Shown here: positions 32,801 through 44,333 of the stretch, in pieces
Position numbering within the stretch: the first letter of the stretch is position 1
Layout of the letters: every line of letters starts with the position of its first letter
NCBI GenBank assembly: GCA_958450365.1
Contig: CAUEEP010000900.1
Coordinates: forward strand, 248,001 to 312,000
Reading direction: 5' to 3'
DNA length: 64,000 bases
Source of the DNA: Mesorhabditis belari
Lineage: Eukaryota; Nematoda; Chromadorea; Rhabditida; Rhabditidae
Notes under the pieces: model-generated
What the model saw: only the letters and a program-made list of their open reading frames with translations
Told to the model about the DNA's origin: nothing
Database searches by the model: none
Program-made: the position numbers and the translations under genes

Positions 32801-35106
32801 TATCTTTATATTGAGTAATATCTTGAGCTTGAGTAATATTCTATCCTTTATACTATCCTTTATTATCGGGATCGGACTCGATCTGAATATCATAAAGATC
32901 GAATTTGTCATCAGAAATTTGTCACCAAAATAAAGGACATTATAAAGGATAGAATATTACTCAAGCTCAAGATATTACTCAATATAAAGATAAGAGATAA
33001 GATAGGATAAGATATAAAGATATTACTCAAGCTTTATCTGTAAAGATTTACAATTGAACGAGTGTAATTCTCTCCCGCATACGCGTCCACATTTGCATAG
33101 GCCATTAAAGGAACGGTTGTGTAGTTTAGCGTGTAAACAATCATTCCCAACATTGCCAAGAGTTTCTCCTAAAGTTTTTTCAATTAATAAGTAAGTTTCG
33201 ATAAGTAAGTCACAGCTAGAGTCAAATGGAAAGCCTTGGAAGTGGCTTGGTTTGGCCGTTCTTTCAGCTGTTCTTTTTCGTAAACATTCAGACTCTAACA
33301 GACGAACTTCTTGCTAACTTTGAAGACAATTACTGTCTACAGTATGCAGTTTACCAACCATAATATGAAAACTACAGTATAACAAATATAATATGGCCAT
33401 ACAAACTACAGTACGCTCTCTACAGTCCTCTACAGTAGGCCTAAAGTTTTGAAGACAACTACAGTGTACTTTGAAGACAACTACACTATACTTTGAAGAC
33501 AACTACAGTGTACTTTGGAGACAACTACAGTATACTTTGGAGACAACTACAGTGTACTTTCTATACTTTCAACTACAGTATGCGTTCTATAGAAAACACA
33601 CCCTTTCTGGTGTACTCTGACTGTGAAATTTTGAGAGCCTAGTGCCAGAAATCGTTTACCGTTTACCCTCAATAAGGTAAGTACACTCAATTTGAATACC
33701 TTGTCCATTGGCACAGCTAAACAAATTCGATAATAACAAGAGGCCGAGATTGAGATGATGATCCCATCTAAACAACCCACGAAAATACCCTAAACAAAAA
33801 ACGGACAAGAATATGGATCTCTTCAATCTCTTTACTCACCACAAGCCAACTCGCTAACCAGGGTGGTAGTGGGAAAACGGATACCCAATAGAATCCGACA
33901 CCATTCGTGATGATCACTGGAGCTAAGATGGCCAAAGAGAGATCACCGATCAGACCAAAGGACTCAATTGTGGTTTTGATAGATTTTATATACTCTTACA
34001 GCTAAACAATAAGACAAGTTCTACACTTAAGTGGATTTAATCTTGGAGCTTTATCTTGGTCGTATACTTAAGCGGATTGGCTTAATCTTGGAGCTTCATC
34101 TTGGTCGTACACTTAAGCGGATTGGCTTAATTTTAGTAGAGAACACAGTTATACCGGTCGGTAAAGTAAGGAATGGTAAAGAAAGTTTTCCGGAAAGGGG
34201 TTGAACCCTCGACTTGAACCAGGAAAGGGATTGAACCCTTTTGCTTTCCCACTAACTTAAGCTCTAACCATTGATCTATCCAGTATCTTTTTTCCAGAGA
34301 AGAAAGAGGGAATCCAAGAGGGAAGAGAAAGGAAGAGAAAGGAAGAGAACGAAAAAAGAGAAGAAAATATGTAATAAGTTTACAGTATAGTAAGCTACAA
34401 ATTTACAATTAATTACAGTAAACTTTGGAAAATTATCTTATCTAATGTTTATCCATCTTTAAAACGAAAAGCTTAATCTTGGAGCTTTATCTTGGTCGTA
34501 CACTTAAGTGGATTGGCTTAATCTTCGAGCTTCATCTTGGTCGTACACTTAAGTGGATTGGCTTAATCTTCGAGCTTCATCTTGGTCGTACACTTAAGTG
34601 GATTGGCTTAATCTTCGAGCTTCATCTTGGTCGTACGCTTCAGCCAATTGGCTTCAAACATATCAAAAAAAACAAACCAAAGAACCAAGCAAAAGCCATC
34701 GGTAATGTCGGGTGTTTTTCGGTGAATATCTCATCACAATAAAGATCGTCAATGAAACAAAAGCTGAAGTGGAATGATTGGACAAGTTTAGACTCGTATT
34801 TTGTGCAAAAGTACGCTATCTAGCACACTAGCTTGTTCATTTGTTGCATAAAAATCGGAAAGTACTGTCAAAAAGTACTCTCAGAAAGTACGCTCAATAG
34901 ACAAGGCTGCTAAGACTTTATGCTCTAGCAAACGCATCGCATCTGGTACACTAAATTATTGTTAGAATCAAGAACTAAGTGTGCTAGAAAGCAAGCGTTT
35001 GCCGAAACACAAAGTCCACCTCACCAATATCACAAATCCCGAAAAATAGAAACGCTCGGCCGATAATCTTTGCTTGTTCAAGAGAAATTTCCATCATAAC
35101 GGTCAT
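29874..35106 (-). CDS. Srh-like nematode serpentine chemoreceptor
   Basis: Seven-transmembrane chemosensory receptor. Ten exons join in phase to 386 aa: 35025-35106, 34678-34763, 33840-33962, 33700-33789, 33052-33168, 32410-32590, 31522-31586, 31338-31473, 31190-31263, 29874-30080. Family marks of the Str superfamily, class h: a MRYSPKNTRHYRWLLL first loop, SPQTKVLQAQIYIVMAVQ before TM6, and the TM7 end HSSVNCFMILLITR joined to PYRDQIRKWF. The acceptor of exon 3 is the least certain. The C-tail (68 aa after TM7) is longer than usual for Srh. Large introns are filled with minisatellites, a tRNA-like sequence and fold-backs. All boundaries keep phase, so the gene looks intact. Confidence 0.82.
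30821..31027. repeat. Palindromic MITE-like element
   Basis: Arms of about 60 bp (TGAAATATGATATTTGAAAA..GTCACTTTCGCGCGTCTGTA and its inverse) flank an 85-bp centre. It is in the last intron of the srh-like gene. Confidence 0.88.
31737..32140. repeat. 15-bp minisatellite, 27 units
   Basis: Perfect-period array of GGCCAGTGCAAGCCC. Variants are grouped: the first few units carry AAGTCCGGC, the long middle block AAGCCCGGC, the last seven AAGCCCGGT. It lies in the srh-like gene's intron between exons 32410-32590 and 31522-31586. Long ORFs across it are repeat artefacts. Confidence 0.97.
32571..33010. repeat. Mixed direct and inverted repeat including an exon 5' end
   Basis: A unit containing GGGATCGGATTCGATCTGAA plus CATCAGAAATTTGT and AAAGGACATTATAAAGGATA occurs three times (about 32576, 32698, 32866); the last block also appears inverted. 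On the minus strand each unit carries the acceptor and first bases of the srh-like exon 32410-32590 (ATTCAG then ATCGAATCCGATCCCGAT). Confidence 0.85.
33435..33575. repeat. 24-26-bp tandem repeat
   Basis: Five imperfect copies of ACTTTGAAGACAACTACAGT with alternating GTGT/TATA variants, in an intron of the srh-like gene. Confidence 0.8.
34019..34135. repeat. 45-bp tandem repeat, short block
   Basis: About two and a half copies of a unit containing CTTAAGCGGATTGGCTTAAT and GGAGCTTCATCTTGGTCGTA. The same unit is repeated at 34469-34640. Confidence 0.85.
34185..34290 (-). pseudogene. tRNA-like sequence with duplicated T-arm
   Basis: Minus strand: GGATAGATCAATGGTTAGAG (A-box/D-arm-like), then two successive B-box-like parts, GGGTTCAATCCC and GGGTTCAACCCC, about 28 bp apart. 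It lies in the srh-like gene's intron 2, between the two blocks of the 45-bp repeat. Confidence 0.65.
34469..34640. repeat. 45-bp tandem repeat, long block
   Basis: Nearly four copies of the same 45-bp unit as at 34019-34135 (CTTAAGTGGATTGGCTTAAT). The 87-aa ORF over it is a repeat artefact. Confidence 0.9.
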
Positions 35107-35689
35107 ATTCGTCAAAAGTTTGTAAATGAAAATGAAAGTCTGACCTTTTCAAGTCTTGACTATTTCTTTTTAATCAAAAACCAGCAAGCAGATGTATTTT
35201 TTCATCTCTAATGCTTTTTGAGACTTTTTGAGACTTACAATTGTATCAAAAAAGTCAGAGAAAGCAATCTACAATCTTGAGTTTTCAGTTAATCGAACAA
35301 TTGAACAGAAAGCAAGGTTTGATGTCGAAAACATTGTGACATTATAGATTATAATCTAATCTTTATCCACAAATGCATAGAACTTCAAGAAGAAAGCTCT
35401 CAGCTGTCTGCCAATGTCTGCTAGACAATCAGCAACTTCAAGCAACTGTAAAGGTCAGTAACTTTTTTTTGTTAATCACTCAATCCATCCATTTGTTTCA
35501 ATTCTCTTTGATTCTTTGATATTCAATAAAATCTTGTGCTAACTTTTTTCTGAATCTTTTAAGTGAGCCAACTTGAACAGGTGCATTCTCGTTGCCATAC
35601 TTTTTTCCTCATTAGTCGACCAAACATTTGCACATTGTATTTGTTTCAATTTTGTGTTATCTTTAGCTTATAGTTACCAAAAAAGTAGT

Positions 35690-36010
35690 CAGTAAATTAT
35701 CTTTCTATGAATATAAATATAAATAAAACACGTTTTGAGTTGAATTAACGTCGATAATCGATATGGATAAGCAAGTATACCTCTTATAGTATAGCAAGTG
35801 TACCTTCGTCCGCTTCCGGGCTTGGACTGAACATGTCCCTCATCTTTCCATTGCTTTACGAGCTTCTTGAACCTGTCCCTCATCTTTCCATTGCTTTACG
35901 AGCTTCTTGAACCTGTCCCTCATCTTTCCATTGCTTTACGAGCTTCTGGACGGTCCTCAGAGCCACCACAAGCCTCGATGCGATCGTTCTTCATGCCGCT
36001 CGTCGCCAGC
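35690..36010 (-). pseudogene. Tc1-like transposase N-terminal remnant
   Basis: Minus strand encodes IASRLVVALRTVQKLVKQ and WKDEGHVQSKPGSGR, typical of the helix-turn-helix start of Tc1/mariner-superfamily transposases. The KKLVKQWKDEG segment is repeated three times because a 41-bp unit (GAACCTGTCCCTCATCTTTC at its start) is tandemly triplicated; frame is lost between copies. No catalytic domain remains. Confidence 0.65.
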
Positions 36011-36919
36011 TGTGCGTCCCGACTAGCGCACGTCTTTGTGCGCTAGTCGGGACCTAGAAAACAACTTTCTTAACGAAAAATTAATAGATAACAATAACAA
36101 GAATATTAAAGCACAAAAAGATGAGTAGCAATGATTTATACATTGTTTAAAACTATGTGAGATGCTGTGCGCATGTAATTTTCAGCCACCCTGGAGTATC
36201 CAGTACTGTAACATCCATCAACTTACTTAGTTGATCAACTTCTTAACTTCTAAACTACATTTCAACTATCTCTCAATCAATTCGAGACTTAGTCGATTGT
36301 AACACAATTATCTTTTATTGAAAGAATAACTGAATGACGCTCTAACCCTCATAGTCTCGATTTTCTCAGAAACAGGTGTAAACTTTGAGCTAAAGCTAAA
36401 GCTGCGCTTTTTTCCTCATTTCCCAAACAAAACTTTTTTTGTAATGAAAACTTGCTAATTAATTTCTAAATAGGAAAGGAAAAATTGTAAAGTTAGAATT
36501 TCAAATGAGTGACGATCTTTGAGATGAAATTTTAATTGGCGGTTGGGTTGGGTTGGGTAAATGAACCAGCCGTACAGTCTTCCAATCTACAGCCTACAGT
36601 ACAAGTAAACTTTCAAAAATTGAATCAAACTTTAGCAGCAAATTTGACTGAAAAAAAGCAATCAGTAGTAAAATGATCCAACGAGAAACACTAAAAACAA
36701 GCTTCAGCAAAACAAAAAGAGATTTTAAAAAGAATGAAAGAAACGATGATCAAGTTCGTCTCGTTGTAAATAATTTTGTAGTCAGAGAGGGATCAAAAAA
36801 CGTTCATTTTTGGGATCTTTCAACAAATTAAGTCGATCAAGAAATTTCTCTTGATTTAAAGTCGACAAAGTTGATGATCTTTGTGATCTTAGATTGTGAA
36901 AAAAATTGCATGTTATTTG

Positions 36920-37285
36920 CATATTATCGACTTTTCACTGATTAATGATTAAAATAAACATCGCCATTTGATTCACTGTCGCCGAAAACCCCTGTGTACA
37001 AATTCATAGCTTAATATATTCTTTTTTGGGTCATCTACAAAGAAAAATCCCTATAAATGACTGGCGAGGGGTTCTTTGTGCGGGCCCGTAATCGTTCGCG
37101 ACCTGGTAAATGCCCCTAATAGATAGGCGCTCCCTTTTAGCGACGAGACAACATCGGTAAAGCGATCAGACAACAAAACAACTCGTGTCCTTTCGGTTCT
37201 TTTTAGCTGGCGACTATGAGATCTGATGAAGCTTGTTTGCGAGAATGCTCTGTTGGAAGAACTGTTGCTCTGTTGGTCAAAAGGA
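36920..37285. mobile_element. Dispersed repeat family F1, copy 1
   Basis: Shares long stretches with 56575-56820: CTTTTCACTGATTAA.GATT, CGCCGAAAACCCCTGTGTAC-like, AAATTCAAGCTTAATATATT-like and GTTCTTTGTGCGGG. Lacks the 3' part seen in other copies. Non-coding. Confidence 0.75.
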
Positions 37286-37700
37286 AGAACTAATGGCTAT
37301 CTACCTTTCAAACGACTTCCAAACCTGGTCATCATGGAAAGAAAATAATTCTCTGTTGTTGGTGGAACTTTGGTGCACTCTCAGTTAGCTAATTCAGAAG
37401 AAAACATTGATGCTGATCTCTATTCAAAACAATTGACTAGAGTTAACGATGCTTTAAAGAAATCGAGGCTCAATGAATCAAAAAATAAAGGAATAAAGAG
37501 TATTTCTGTAATTTGAAACTTCTCTGATTTAGAGAGTCATTCTAAACGGGGATTTGCATGAAATCGTGTAATTCTTGCCTTTTCTTTGTAATTGTAGTTT
37601 GTAGTTTGTATCAAATTGTAGTTTAAACATATGAGAGTACTAGTAAACCGTTTAAAGAAGCCCATTGTTATTGTTTTATTTTTATTAACATCAACCAAAT

Positions 37701-40114
37701 CTACGCAATCGCTTCAATTCGTATTGTCGGTTCTTGTATGGTTCGCGATGATCTTTTCCCTTCATTATCCGTTTCCTCTTTTTCATTCCTCTTCTTGAAG
37801 TAAAATGATCGAATGCTTCGATTTATCGTCAAATAAACAATTGACGAAATACCTTAAAAGCAGTGTTTCTCTCTTTAAAATCATTAAAAATTACCTGCAC
37901 AAGTTTGCCACGAGAAATACCCGACCAAGCACAAAAATAAGCTGCCAGAGGAAAAGAATTGAATGTAAATGTAGACGACTGAAGCAAGGAAAGTGGGCAA
38001 AGTGATGAGAACGGATTGGAGGAGAAGCTGAAGGTTGTAAAGTTGAGCTTGAGACTTTCTATTTCGCTTGAGACTTCTCAAGCTTGAGACAAGCTTGAGA
38101 CAAAATAGAAAATACTAAAATTGCAAGTGAAATCTTCCCACCCTCATTTCATCTCGTGAGATTCGGAAGTCTTTTCTGCTAACCACAAAGCACCAAATTG
38201 AACCGTAGATTAACGTGAGAGTAGCCGCTGTACCCAAGTTATTCATTTTATGAGTTGGGTTCAAATAGAGGACGTTTTCCTGGAGATTTGTGCTTTTTTA
38301 TGATCTACAGATTTGCTACAATCTTCTATTTTCAAGAGTTAAAGTCAGCAGCTCTTTACGTGCTGATGTGCTTTGTGCTCAACAATGGAAACTCACTCTT
38401 TCTGGCGCACTAATTTAGCTTGGGATTCTTATTGTCAGTTGGGTGCATCAGAAAGTGTGTGTTTCTATTGTGAGCACAAATCTCAATTGCATAAATCTTG
38501 CTCACAATCTCGAAATCCTCAATGAATGGATAAGTGATCGCTGCAAAGACTCGAGAATTGAATGGATAAGGCTTATTGAGAACTCCACAATAAAATGCAT
38601 AAACAAGTGCCGGTCCAAGCCACAGAACATAACCGCCACAACTCTAAAGGAATTTCTTTGATTAGCGACATTTTCTTTAACTTAGCTAGCGAATTAGCTC
38701 TAATTAGCTCTAGTTATCTCTAATTAGCTCTATTTAGCACTAATTAGCTCTAATTATCTCTATTTAGCTCTAATTATCTCTAATTATCTCTATTTAGCTC
38801 TATTTAGCTCTAATTAGCTCTAGTTATCTCTAATTAGCTCTATTTAGCTCTAATTAGCTCTAATTATCTCTAATTAGCTCTATTTAGCTCTAATTAGCTC
38901 TAATTATCTCTAATTAGCTCTATTTAGCTCTAATTAGCTCTAATTATCTCTAATTAGCTATAATTATCTCTAATTAGCTCTATTTAGCTCTAATTAGCTC
39001 TAATTATCTCTAATTAGCTCTATTTAGCTCTAATTAGCTCTAATTATCTCTAATTAGCTCTAATTATCTCTAAATTTCTTTGATCCAACTCTGAAAATCC
39101 AATTGATTCGTTGAAAGCCGGTGATCACACAAAAGCGATTGATTGCCAGAAGAACATAAAGAAAACAAGCAAAATTCCAGATAACTAGATTTCAATTTAC
39201 AATTATAAAAAGAGAATCCTTACAAATCGTGAACATTCCATTTAAATAAGACCAAAAAGGATCCGTACAGAAAACCCCGCCAATCACCGCCATATAAGCA
39301 TTGAACCAAGATGAAGAGACGATATTTAAAATGTCAGTAATTATTAGAACAAACATTATCTAAAGTTTTAGATTTGATAAGTTAATGTTTTTTTTTTTGC
39401 TTACTCTGTAGCAAGAGTGTTGTGCAAGTCGCATTTTGTTGATTGCGTAGATGCTGGGAATGTAAAGGCACTGGAAAATTGATTCGATTGAACACTTGAT
39501 ACAGCTATTTGTTTGGTTAAAGCATTACTAGCTATAGCATCAAATTGTAGCTATAGTTTTACTCTTAAAGCTTTCCAGATCCAATTAGATCCAGTTAGAC
39601 TGTCTTTAGAGCTTTACAGGCCGTATAGTGGTATACTAGCGAGTTTATTGGCTACAGTATCTATTGGCTTGTACACCCTATTGGCTTGTACACTCTATTG
39701 GCTTGCACACTCTATTGGCTTGTACACTCTATTGCCTTGTACACTCTATTGGCTTGTACACTCTATTGCCTTGTACACTCTATTGGCTTGTACACCCTAT
39801 TGGCTTGTACACTCTATTGGCTTGTACACTCTATTGCCTTGTACACTCTATTGGCTTGTACACCCTATTGGCTTGTACACTCTATTGGCTTGTACACTCT
39901 ATTGGCTTGTACACTCTATTGGCTTGTACACTCTATTGGCTACAGGACACTCCATCTAACGTACAATATAAGTTGTTCCCAATATCGCCAAAAACATTCC
40001 CAGTGTCGGCCACGTTGTTCCCTCTTTCTTCCATTCTTCTAATGTTTTATTTGAGCAATTGTACAATGAATCGGAATAGCCGAAAATATTACGGATTATT
40101 TGAATGTCCGGCAT
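37701..40114 (-). CDS. Srt-like nematode serpentine chemoreceptor
   Basis: Seven-transmembrane chemosensory receptor of the Srg superfamily, class t. Eight exons join in phase to 364 aa: 39965-40114, 39405-39470, 39224-39359, 39090-39184, 38506-38643, 38142-38279, 37895-38114, 37701-37852. Srt marks: YNCSNKTLEEW before TM1, LYIPSIYAINKMR, HSCYRIMFVLIITDI, GGVFCTDPFWSYLNG, LLAINRFCVI, and the end SSIVYLTINRSIRSFYFKKR. The start ATG follows TTTTCAG directly. Exon 7 starts at the TTTTAG acceptor near 38115; the sequence just after it contains short CTCAAGCTTG duplications that lengthen the loop before TM6. Intron 1 and intron 4 contain minisatellites. No inactivating change seen. Confidence 0.87.
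38690..39075. repeat. Simple tandem repeat CTCTAATTAG/CTCTAATTAT
   Basis: About 38 copies of a 10-bp unit in three variants (CTCTAATTAG, CTCTAATTAT, CTCTATTTAG) arranged in a higher-order pattern of about 60 bp. It is in intron 4 of the srt-like gene. Confidence 0.95.
39652..39945. repeat. 17-bp minisatellite
   Basis: About seventeen copies of CTATTGGCTTGTACACT with CCTTG, CACACT and ACCCT variants, in intron 1 of the srt-like gene. Long ORFs over it in all three plus frames are artefacts. Confidence 0.95.
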
Positions 40115-40969
40115 CTGAAAATCATCTATTAGTGAGAAAGATCATACGTAAACAGAAAAAGCAAATGAAACCAACTTTTTGTGCTTTAAATGATGAGGGT
40201 TTTGACACAAATAAAGTAATTCAGTAATTCAGTGTGTTAGGCAATTCTTTTAAAAGTAATTCAGTGTGTTAAGCCTTTTCTTGATTAGAAAAAGATTAAG
40301 AGAATAGCTTTTGACTGGAGATTGAGTAAAAAAGAAGAAAAAAAGAAGAACATGAATGGAACAAATGTTTTAGATATGATGAGAGTTACTAAAGGGTGGA
40401 TTGAACGATGAACGATGAACTAGAAATTGAGATGTTCTCCCAGAAATTTGACGCCCATTCAAGAATTCCCCGGTTTATTTACCAGCCAAGAATTCCCCGG
40501 TTTCTTTACCCAAATTTAAGATAAGCCAAATGAGTCTAGTCCAGTTCATCCCGTAGAATGCTGACAAGTCTGAACACGCCCAAAACATGTAAAAATTCAA
40601 AAGTTGGGAACTCTAGGTGGCTGCTGAAACAACCGCAATTCCTATATTTTTGGAAAATCTGTTAACCCGAAAATGATAAGAAAAATATAGTTTAAAAAAG
40701 AATCATCGGATTTCAAAGCTTCTAAACCAAAATCTAAAATCGAAATTTTTTCCTGAAGCACATGATAACACACGATGAACTAGAAATTGAGACGTTCTCC
40801 CAGAAATTTGACGCCCATTCAAGACTTTTAAAAGTGAATCTGAAGAGGCTTGGGAAAATGAAGAAAGATATTCTTTTTTTTTTGATAAAAAGCACAAGTA
40901 TTTATGCTAAAAGCTGAAAAGATCACTTTTGAAAAGGTAATTGGTTTTTGCGAAACTAAATTCAAGTTT

Positions 40970-41650
40970 TTTTTGCCTCTTCTCTACTCTAAAGGTCCGC
41001 ATAACAACATTAGCTATTGAAGACTTTTGGAAGATCAAAGTTTTGTCCAGGAGATTAGCTTTGCTTTCATTATTTCCATTCAACTCCCCAAATCATCTTA
41101 CAGTTCGTTCTGGCCTTCATTGTGGTCCAATTGTGGGACATTTGATACACGCTCCGCCCCTTTTCCCATCAGCAATCTAACTTTAAGCTCAAATTTCTTT
41201 GTGTTGGGCTATCGAATATAAAATAGTTTTTTGTACCAATCGACAGAGAAAGACTTGGCGCATCTAATGACACCAATAGTTTATAAATTGAACATCCCAA
41301 CACCAAGAAATTTGAGCTTAAAGTTAGATTGCTAATGGGAAAAGGGGCAGGGCTTTGGATACCGTATTTCTTCGAATAGAAGACCTGGTAAAGAGTATCA
41401 TCGCGTACTCTTGCGTAGCAGCCCTTTTTAAAATTTCTTTTCTGCATAAAAGCTTTCAATGAAGTGCTATAGGGCTGGAAAATGGCTCAAAAATCTGTTA
41501 GCTCATGTGGTATTTTTGAGCAATTTTCCAGCCCTATAGCACTTTATTGAAAGCTTTTATGCAGAAAAGAAATTTTAAAAAGGGCTGCCACGCAGGAGTA
41601 CGCGATGATACTCTTTACCCGGTCTTCTATTCGAAGAAATACGGTAGCTT
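40970..41650. mobile_element. TIR element with TACCGTATTT termini, copy 2
   Basis: Inverted relative to copy 1 (28443-29203). The right half (41358-41646) is the same fold-back ending AAGAAATACGGTA; the left part matches 28735-29110 of copy 1. The outer left terminal repeat is missing. Confidence 0.85.
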
Positions 41651-42267
41651 TGTGGTCCGGTTACGAAAAGTTCCAGATTCTCCAGTGGAAATGGAAATTG
41701 ATTTCTTTCTCATTTCAAATGAGAATTAAAATTTATCGCGTAAAACAATACTTTCAATTAATCTGACGAAAATAAATGATTTGAAAACGAAAAAAAACGA
41801 CAAAGAAACAAATGATTTCAAGCGAAAAATAAACGACGACGCGGCGCTCCAATCGACTACCTCCAAATGGCGGCAACGTCAATTGGAATGCGACGTCGTA
41901 TTTAAAATTTGCGAAAGAAAGTCAAATTTAACATGAGAACGTCGAAAAACACTTTTTTTCTGATTTTTTTTCCGAAAAATTCAAGTAACTGTAATCTCTT
42001 CAGTTTTTTTTAAAATTCCAAACGAATAGAACAAATTTTTGTTTAGTACAGCTACTTTCTACTCTCAAAAAAAAAATATTTCTTTAAATAGAATATATTA
42101 TTAATTGTAAGCTGTTAAATATAAACCTAGATTAGAGTTTTGAAACAATAGAATAACTTTGAAAACAAAAGAACAATAGTGTAGAATAGGAGGAAGTGAT
42201 TTTAAAGTAAAATCAAGAAACAAAACTAAATCTTAAAAAGACTAAAGACTAAAAGAAGACTAAATAA

Positions 42268-42765
42268 GGGGTAGGCTAATTTCCGCAATTTTTTTTACGC
42301 AACTGGGTCGTTTGCGCAACTCTCCATAACTTCCTTCTAAGTAGACCAATCTTTATGATTTTGGTTTCATTTTGTTACACTTATTGAGATCTACAAAATG
42401 AAAGAAAAATGATAAAGATTGGTCCACTTAGAAAAAAGTTATGGCGAGTTGCGCAAATGGCCCAGTTGCGCAAATGACCCTGTTGCGGAAATTAGCCTAC
42501 CTTGGCTAGTTTCTTGGCTAGTTACTGTACTGTCTTAAGTCTTGGATTAAGATTTTATTACTATAATACTATATAGTCATAAACTGGATGTTTGGTTTCA
42601 TTTTGTAGATCTCAATAAGTGCAACAAAATGAAACAAAAATGATAAAGATTGGCTGACTTAGAAGAAAGTTATGGCGAGTTGCGCAAACGATCCAGCTGC
42701 GCTAAGGATCCTGTTGCACAAATGGCCCAGTTGCGCAAATAAAATGGCGGAAATTAGCCTACCCC
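42268..42765. mobile_element. MITE family GGTAGGCTAATTTCCGCAA, nested copies
   Basis: Left terminus GGTAGGCTAATTTCCGCAA (42270) is inverted at about 42485-42501 and again at about 42747-42763, so a second partial copy is nested or joined. Internal GATAAAGATTGG and TTGCGCAAATG..CCC blocks recur. Non-coding. Relatives at 53945-54355 and 54880-54975. Confidence 0.85.
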
Positions 42766-43489
42766 CTAAATAACAGTGATTGACAAGTTATAAACAAACT
42801 CTTTTATAGAATATTTTCAAAGTTTCAAAAATAAATCCTTATTTCAGACATTATCCGCCAAGAAGAATTTCTTTTTTTTGATACTAAGTAATCCGTGGGA
42901 AACGAGAAGTTTACGTGGAAATGCTCTAATGAGGAAAGGAAAGGCTTTCCTCAAAAGGAAAGCACTTATTCCGATTCTTATAAAAATATACTATAAATTA
43001 TTCAATTATTTTGAGGAAGTTTTCTAAATATTGACAAAAGGATGAAAGGGTTGACGAATTTGTAAGGCTCAACATCATCAGCTTATCAGTATACCATATG
43101 AAATGCTTGCTATTTTGAGGGTCAGCTATCGCAGAAAGACAAGAAATTCAATTTCCTTTAGATTCTTGAAAGAATTTAATGCTAAAACAAGATACAAATT
43201 CGATTTTAGATTGAAACTTCATCAACTTTCTTTTCCCAAATAAACAGCTGTCTTCAAAAAAAATACAAGTTTTTTGGTTTAGAGAAAAAAACTGTTATAC
43301 AGTGAGGTTCATTTGTTGTTTCTTTTAATGAACTTCGAAAATCGAATCAAAACACAAAATGGGCAAATTAACAAGAATTGAACTCTTGATTCTATCTGTT
43401 TATGTTCATTTATTTTCTGATTAAATGTTATGGAGTTGAAGTTCTCTGAGTTTAGTAGCTGATCAAATTTTGGACCAAATTAGGCTATT

Positions 43490-43880
43490 CACGGATCAAA
43501 TAAACCAAAGCCAAGGACCAAATGGAGCAAATAGACCAAAGTCAAGGATCAAATGAACCAAATGGACCAAAGCCAAGGACCAAATGGAGCAAATAGACCA
43601 AAGTCCAAGGACCAAATGGACTAAATGGATCAAAGCCAAGGACCAAATGAACCAAATGGATCAAAGTCAAGAATCCAATGGACCAAATGGATCAAAGTCA
43701 AGAACCCAATGGACCAAATGAATCAAAGTCAAAGACCAAATGAACCCAATGGATCAAAGTCAAGAACCCAATGGACCAAATGGATCAAAGCCAAGGATCA
43801 AATGAAACAGATGGATCAAAGTCAAGAACGAAATGAACCAAATGGACCAAATTGGACCAAAGTCAAAGACCAAATCGACC
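43490..43880. repeat. Imperfect minisatellite, about 22 bp
   Basis: Copies of GACCAAATGGATCAAAGTCA with many substitutions; a 102-codon ORF over it (DQSQ..NEPNG repeats) is an artefact. Confidence 0.85.
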
Positions 43881-44333
43881 AAATCAAGCTAGTCAAGGCT
43901 AGACCAATCCACTCTTGTCCAAGCCAAGGCTAAACCAAACCAGAAACAGCCTAACCCAGCCAACAATGGTCAGTTGAATTATTTGAGTGCGTTAACCCTG
44001 TAAAAACAGCTAAACCCATTGTTTGCTCAGCTCTTTGTAGTCGAATCCGTTTTCTCGTTTCCCCAAACTCCCAAAGATCAAATTGTAATTTGTCGTTAAT
44101 TCTCAAAGGAATTTCGTTACTCAACCATTGCTTTCGTTACTCGTTCAATTTAAAAAATCTTCTGTTGTTCAACAACCAACCCCTTCACACAAATATTTAT
44201 TCAATCAAAAGAGATTTTTTTTTGAGACATTCATCTATATACAAAATGATATCACTTTAAAGCTAAAGGGTATCCACAAAAAAGAAATGACTAGGGAAAT
44301 CACATAAAAACAAATAAACTAAACAAAAAACAA

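Larger units (their letters stand above)
35107..37700. other. Intergenic region between chemoreceptors
   Basis: Contains a Tc1-like transposase remnant (35690-36010), a hairpin GTGCGTCCCGACTAGCGCAC/GTGCGCTAGTCGGGAC at about 36014-36052 and one copy of dispersed family F1 (36920-37285). No gene was recognised in the rest. Confidence 0.55.
40115..44333. other. Repeat-rich intergenic region
   Basis: No gene was found between the srt-like receptor and the first transporter. It contains a short direct repeat (GAGATGTTCTCCCAGAAATT-like at 40431 and 40787), a second copy of the TACCGTATTT element (40970-41650), a nested MITE (42268-42765) and a 22-bp minisatellite (43490-43880). Confidence 0.6.

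Noticed and set aside
38690..39075. Possible CRISPR-like array
   Set aside because: The 10-bp units are contiguous with no unique spacers, and the genome is eukaryotic.
39513..40227. Three overlapping ORFs of 118-187 codons
   Set aside because: Translations of the 17-bp array in intron 1 of the srt-like gene; the tail of one overlaps the true exon 1 on the opposite strand.
43625..43933. 102-codon ORF
   Set aside because: Translation of the imperfect 22-bp minisatellite.
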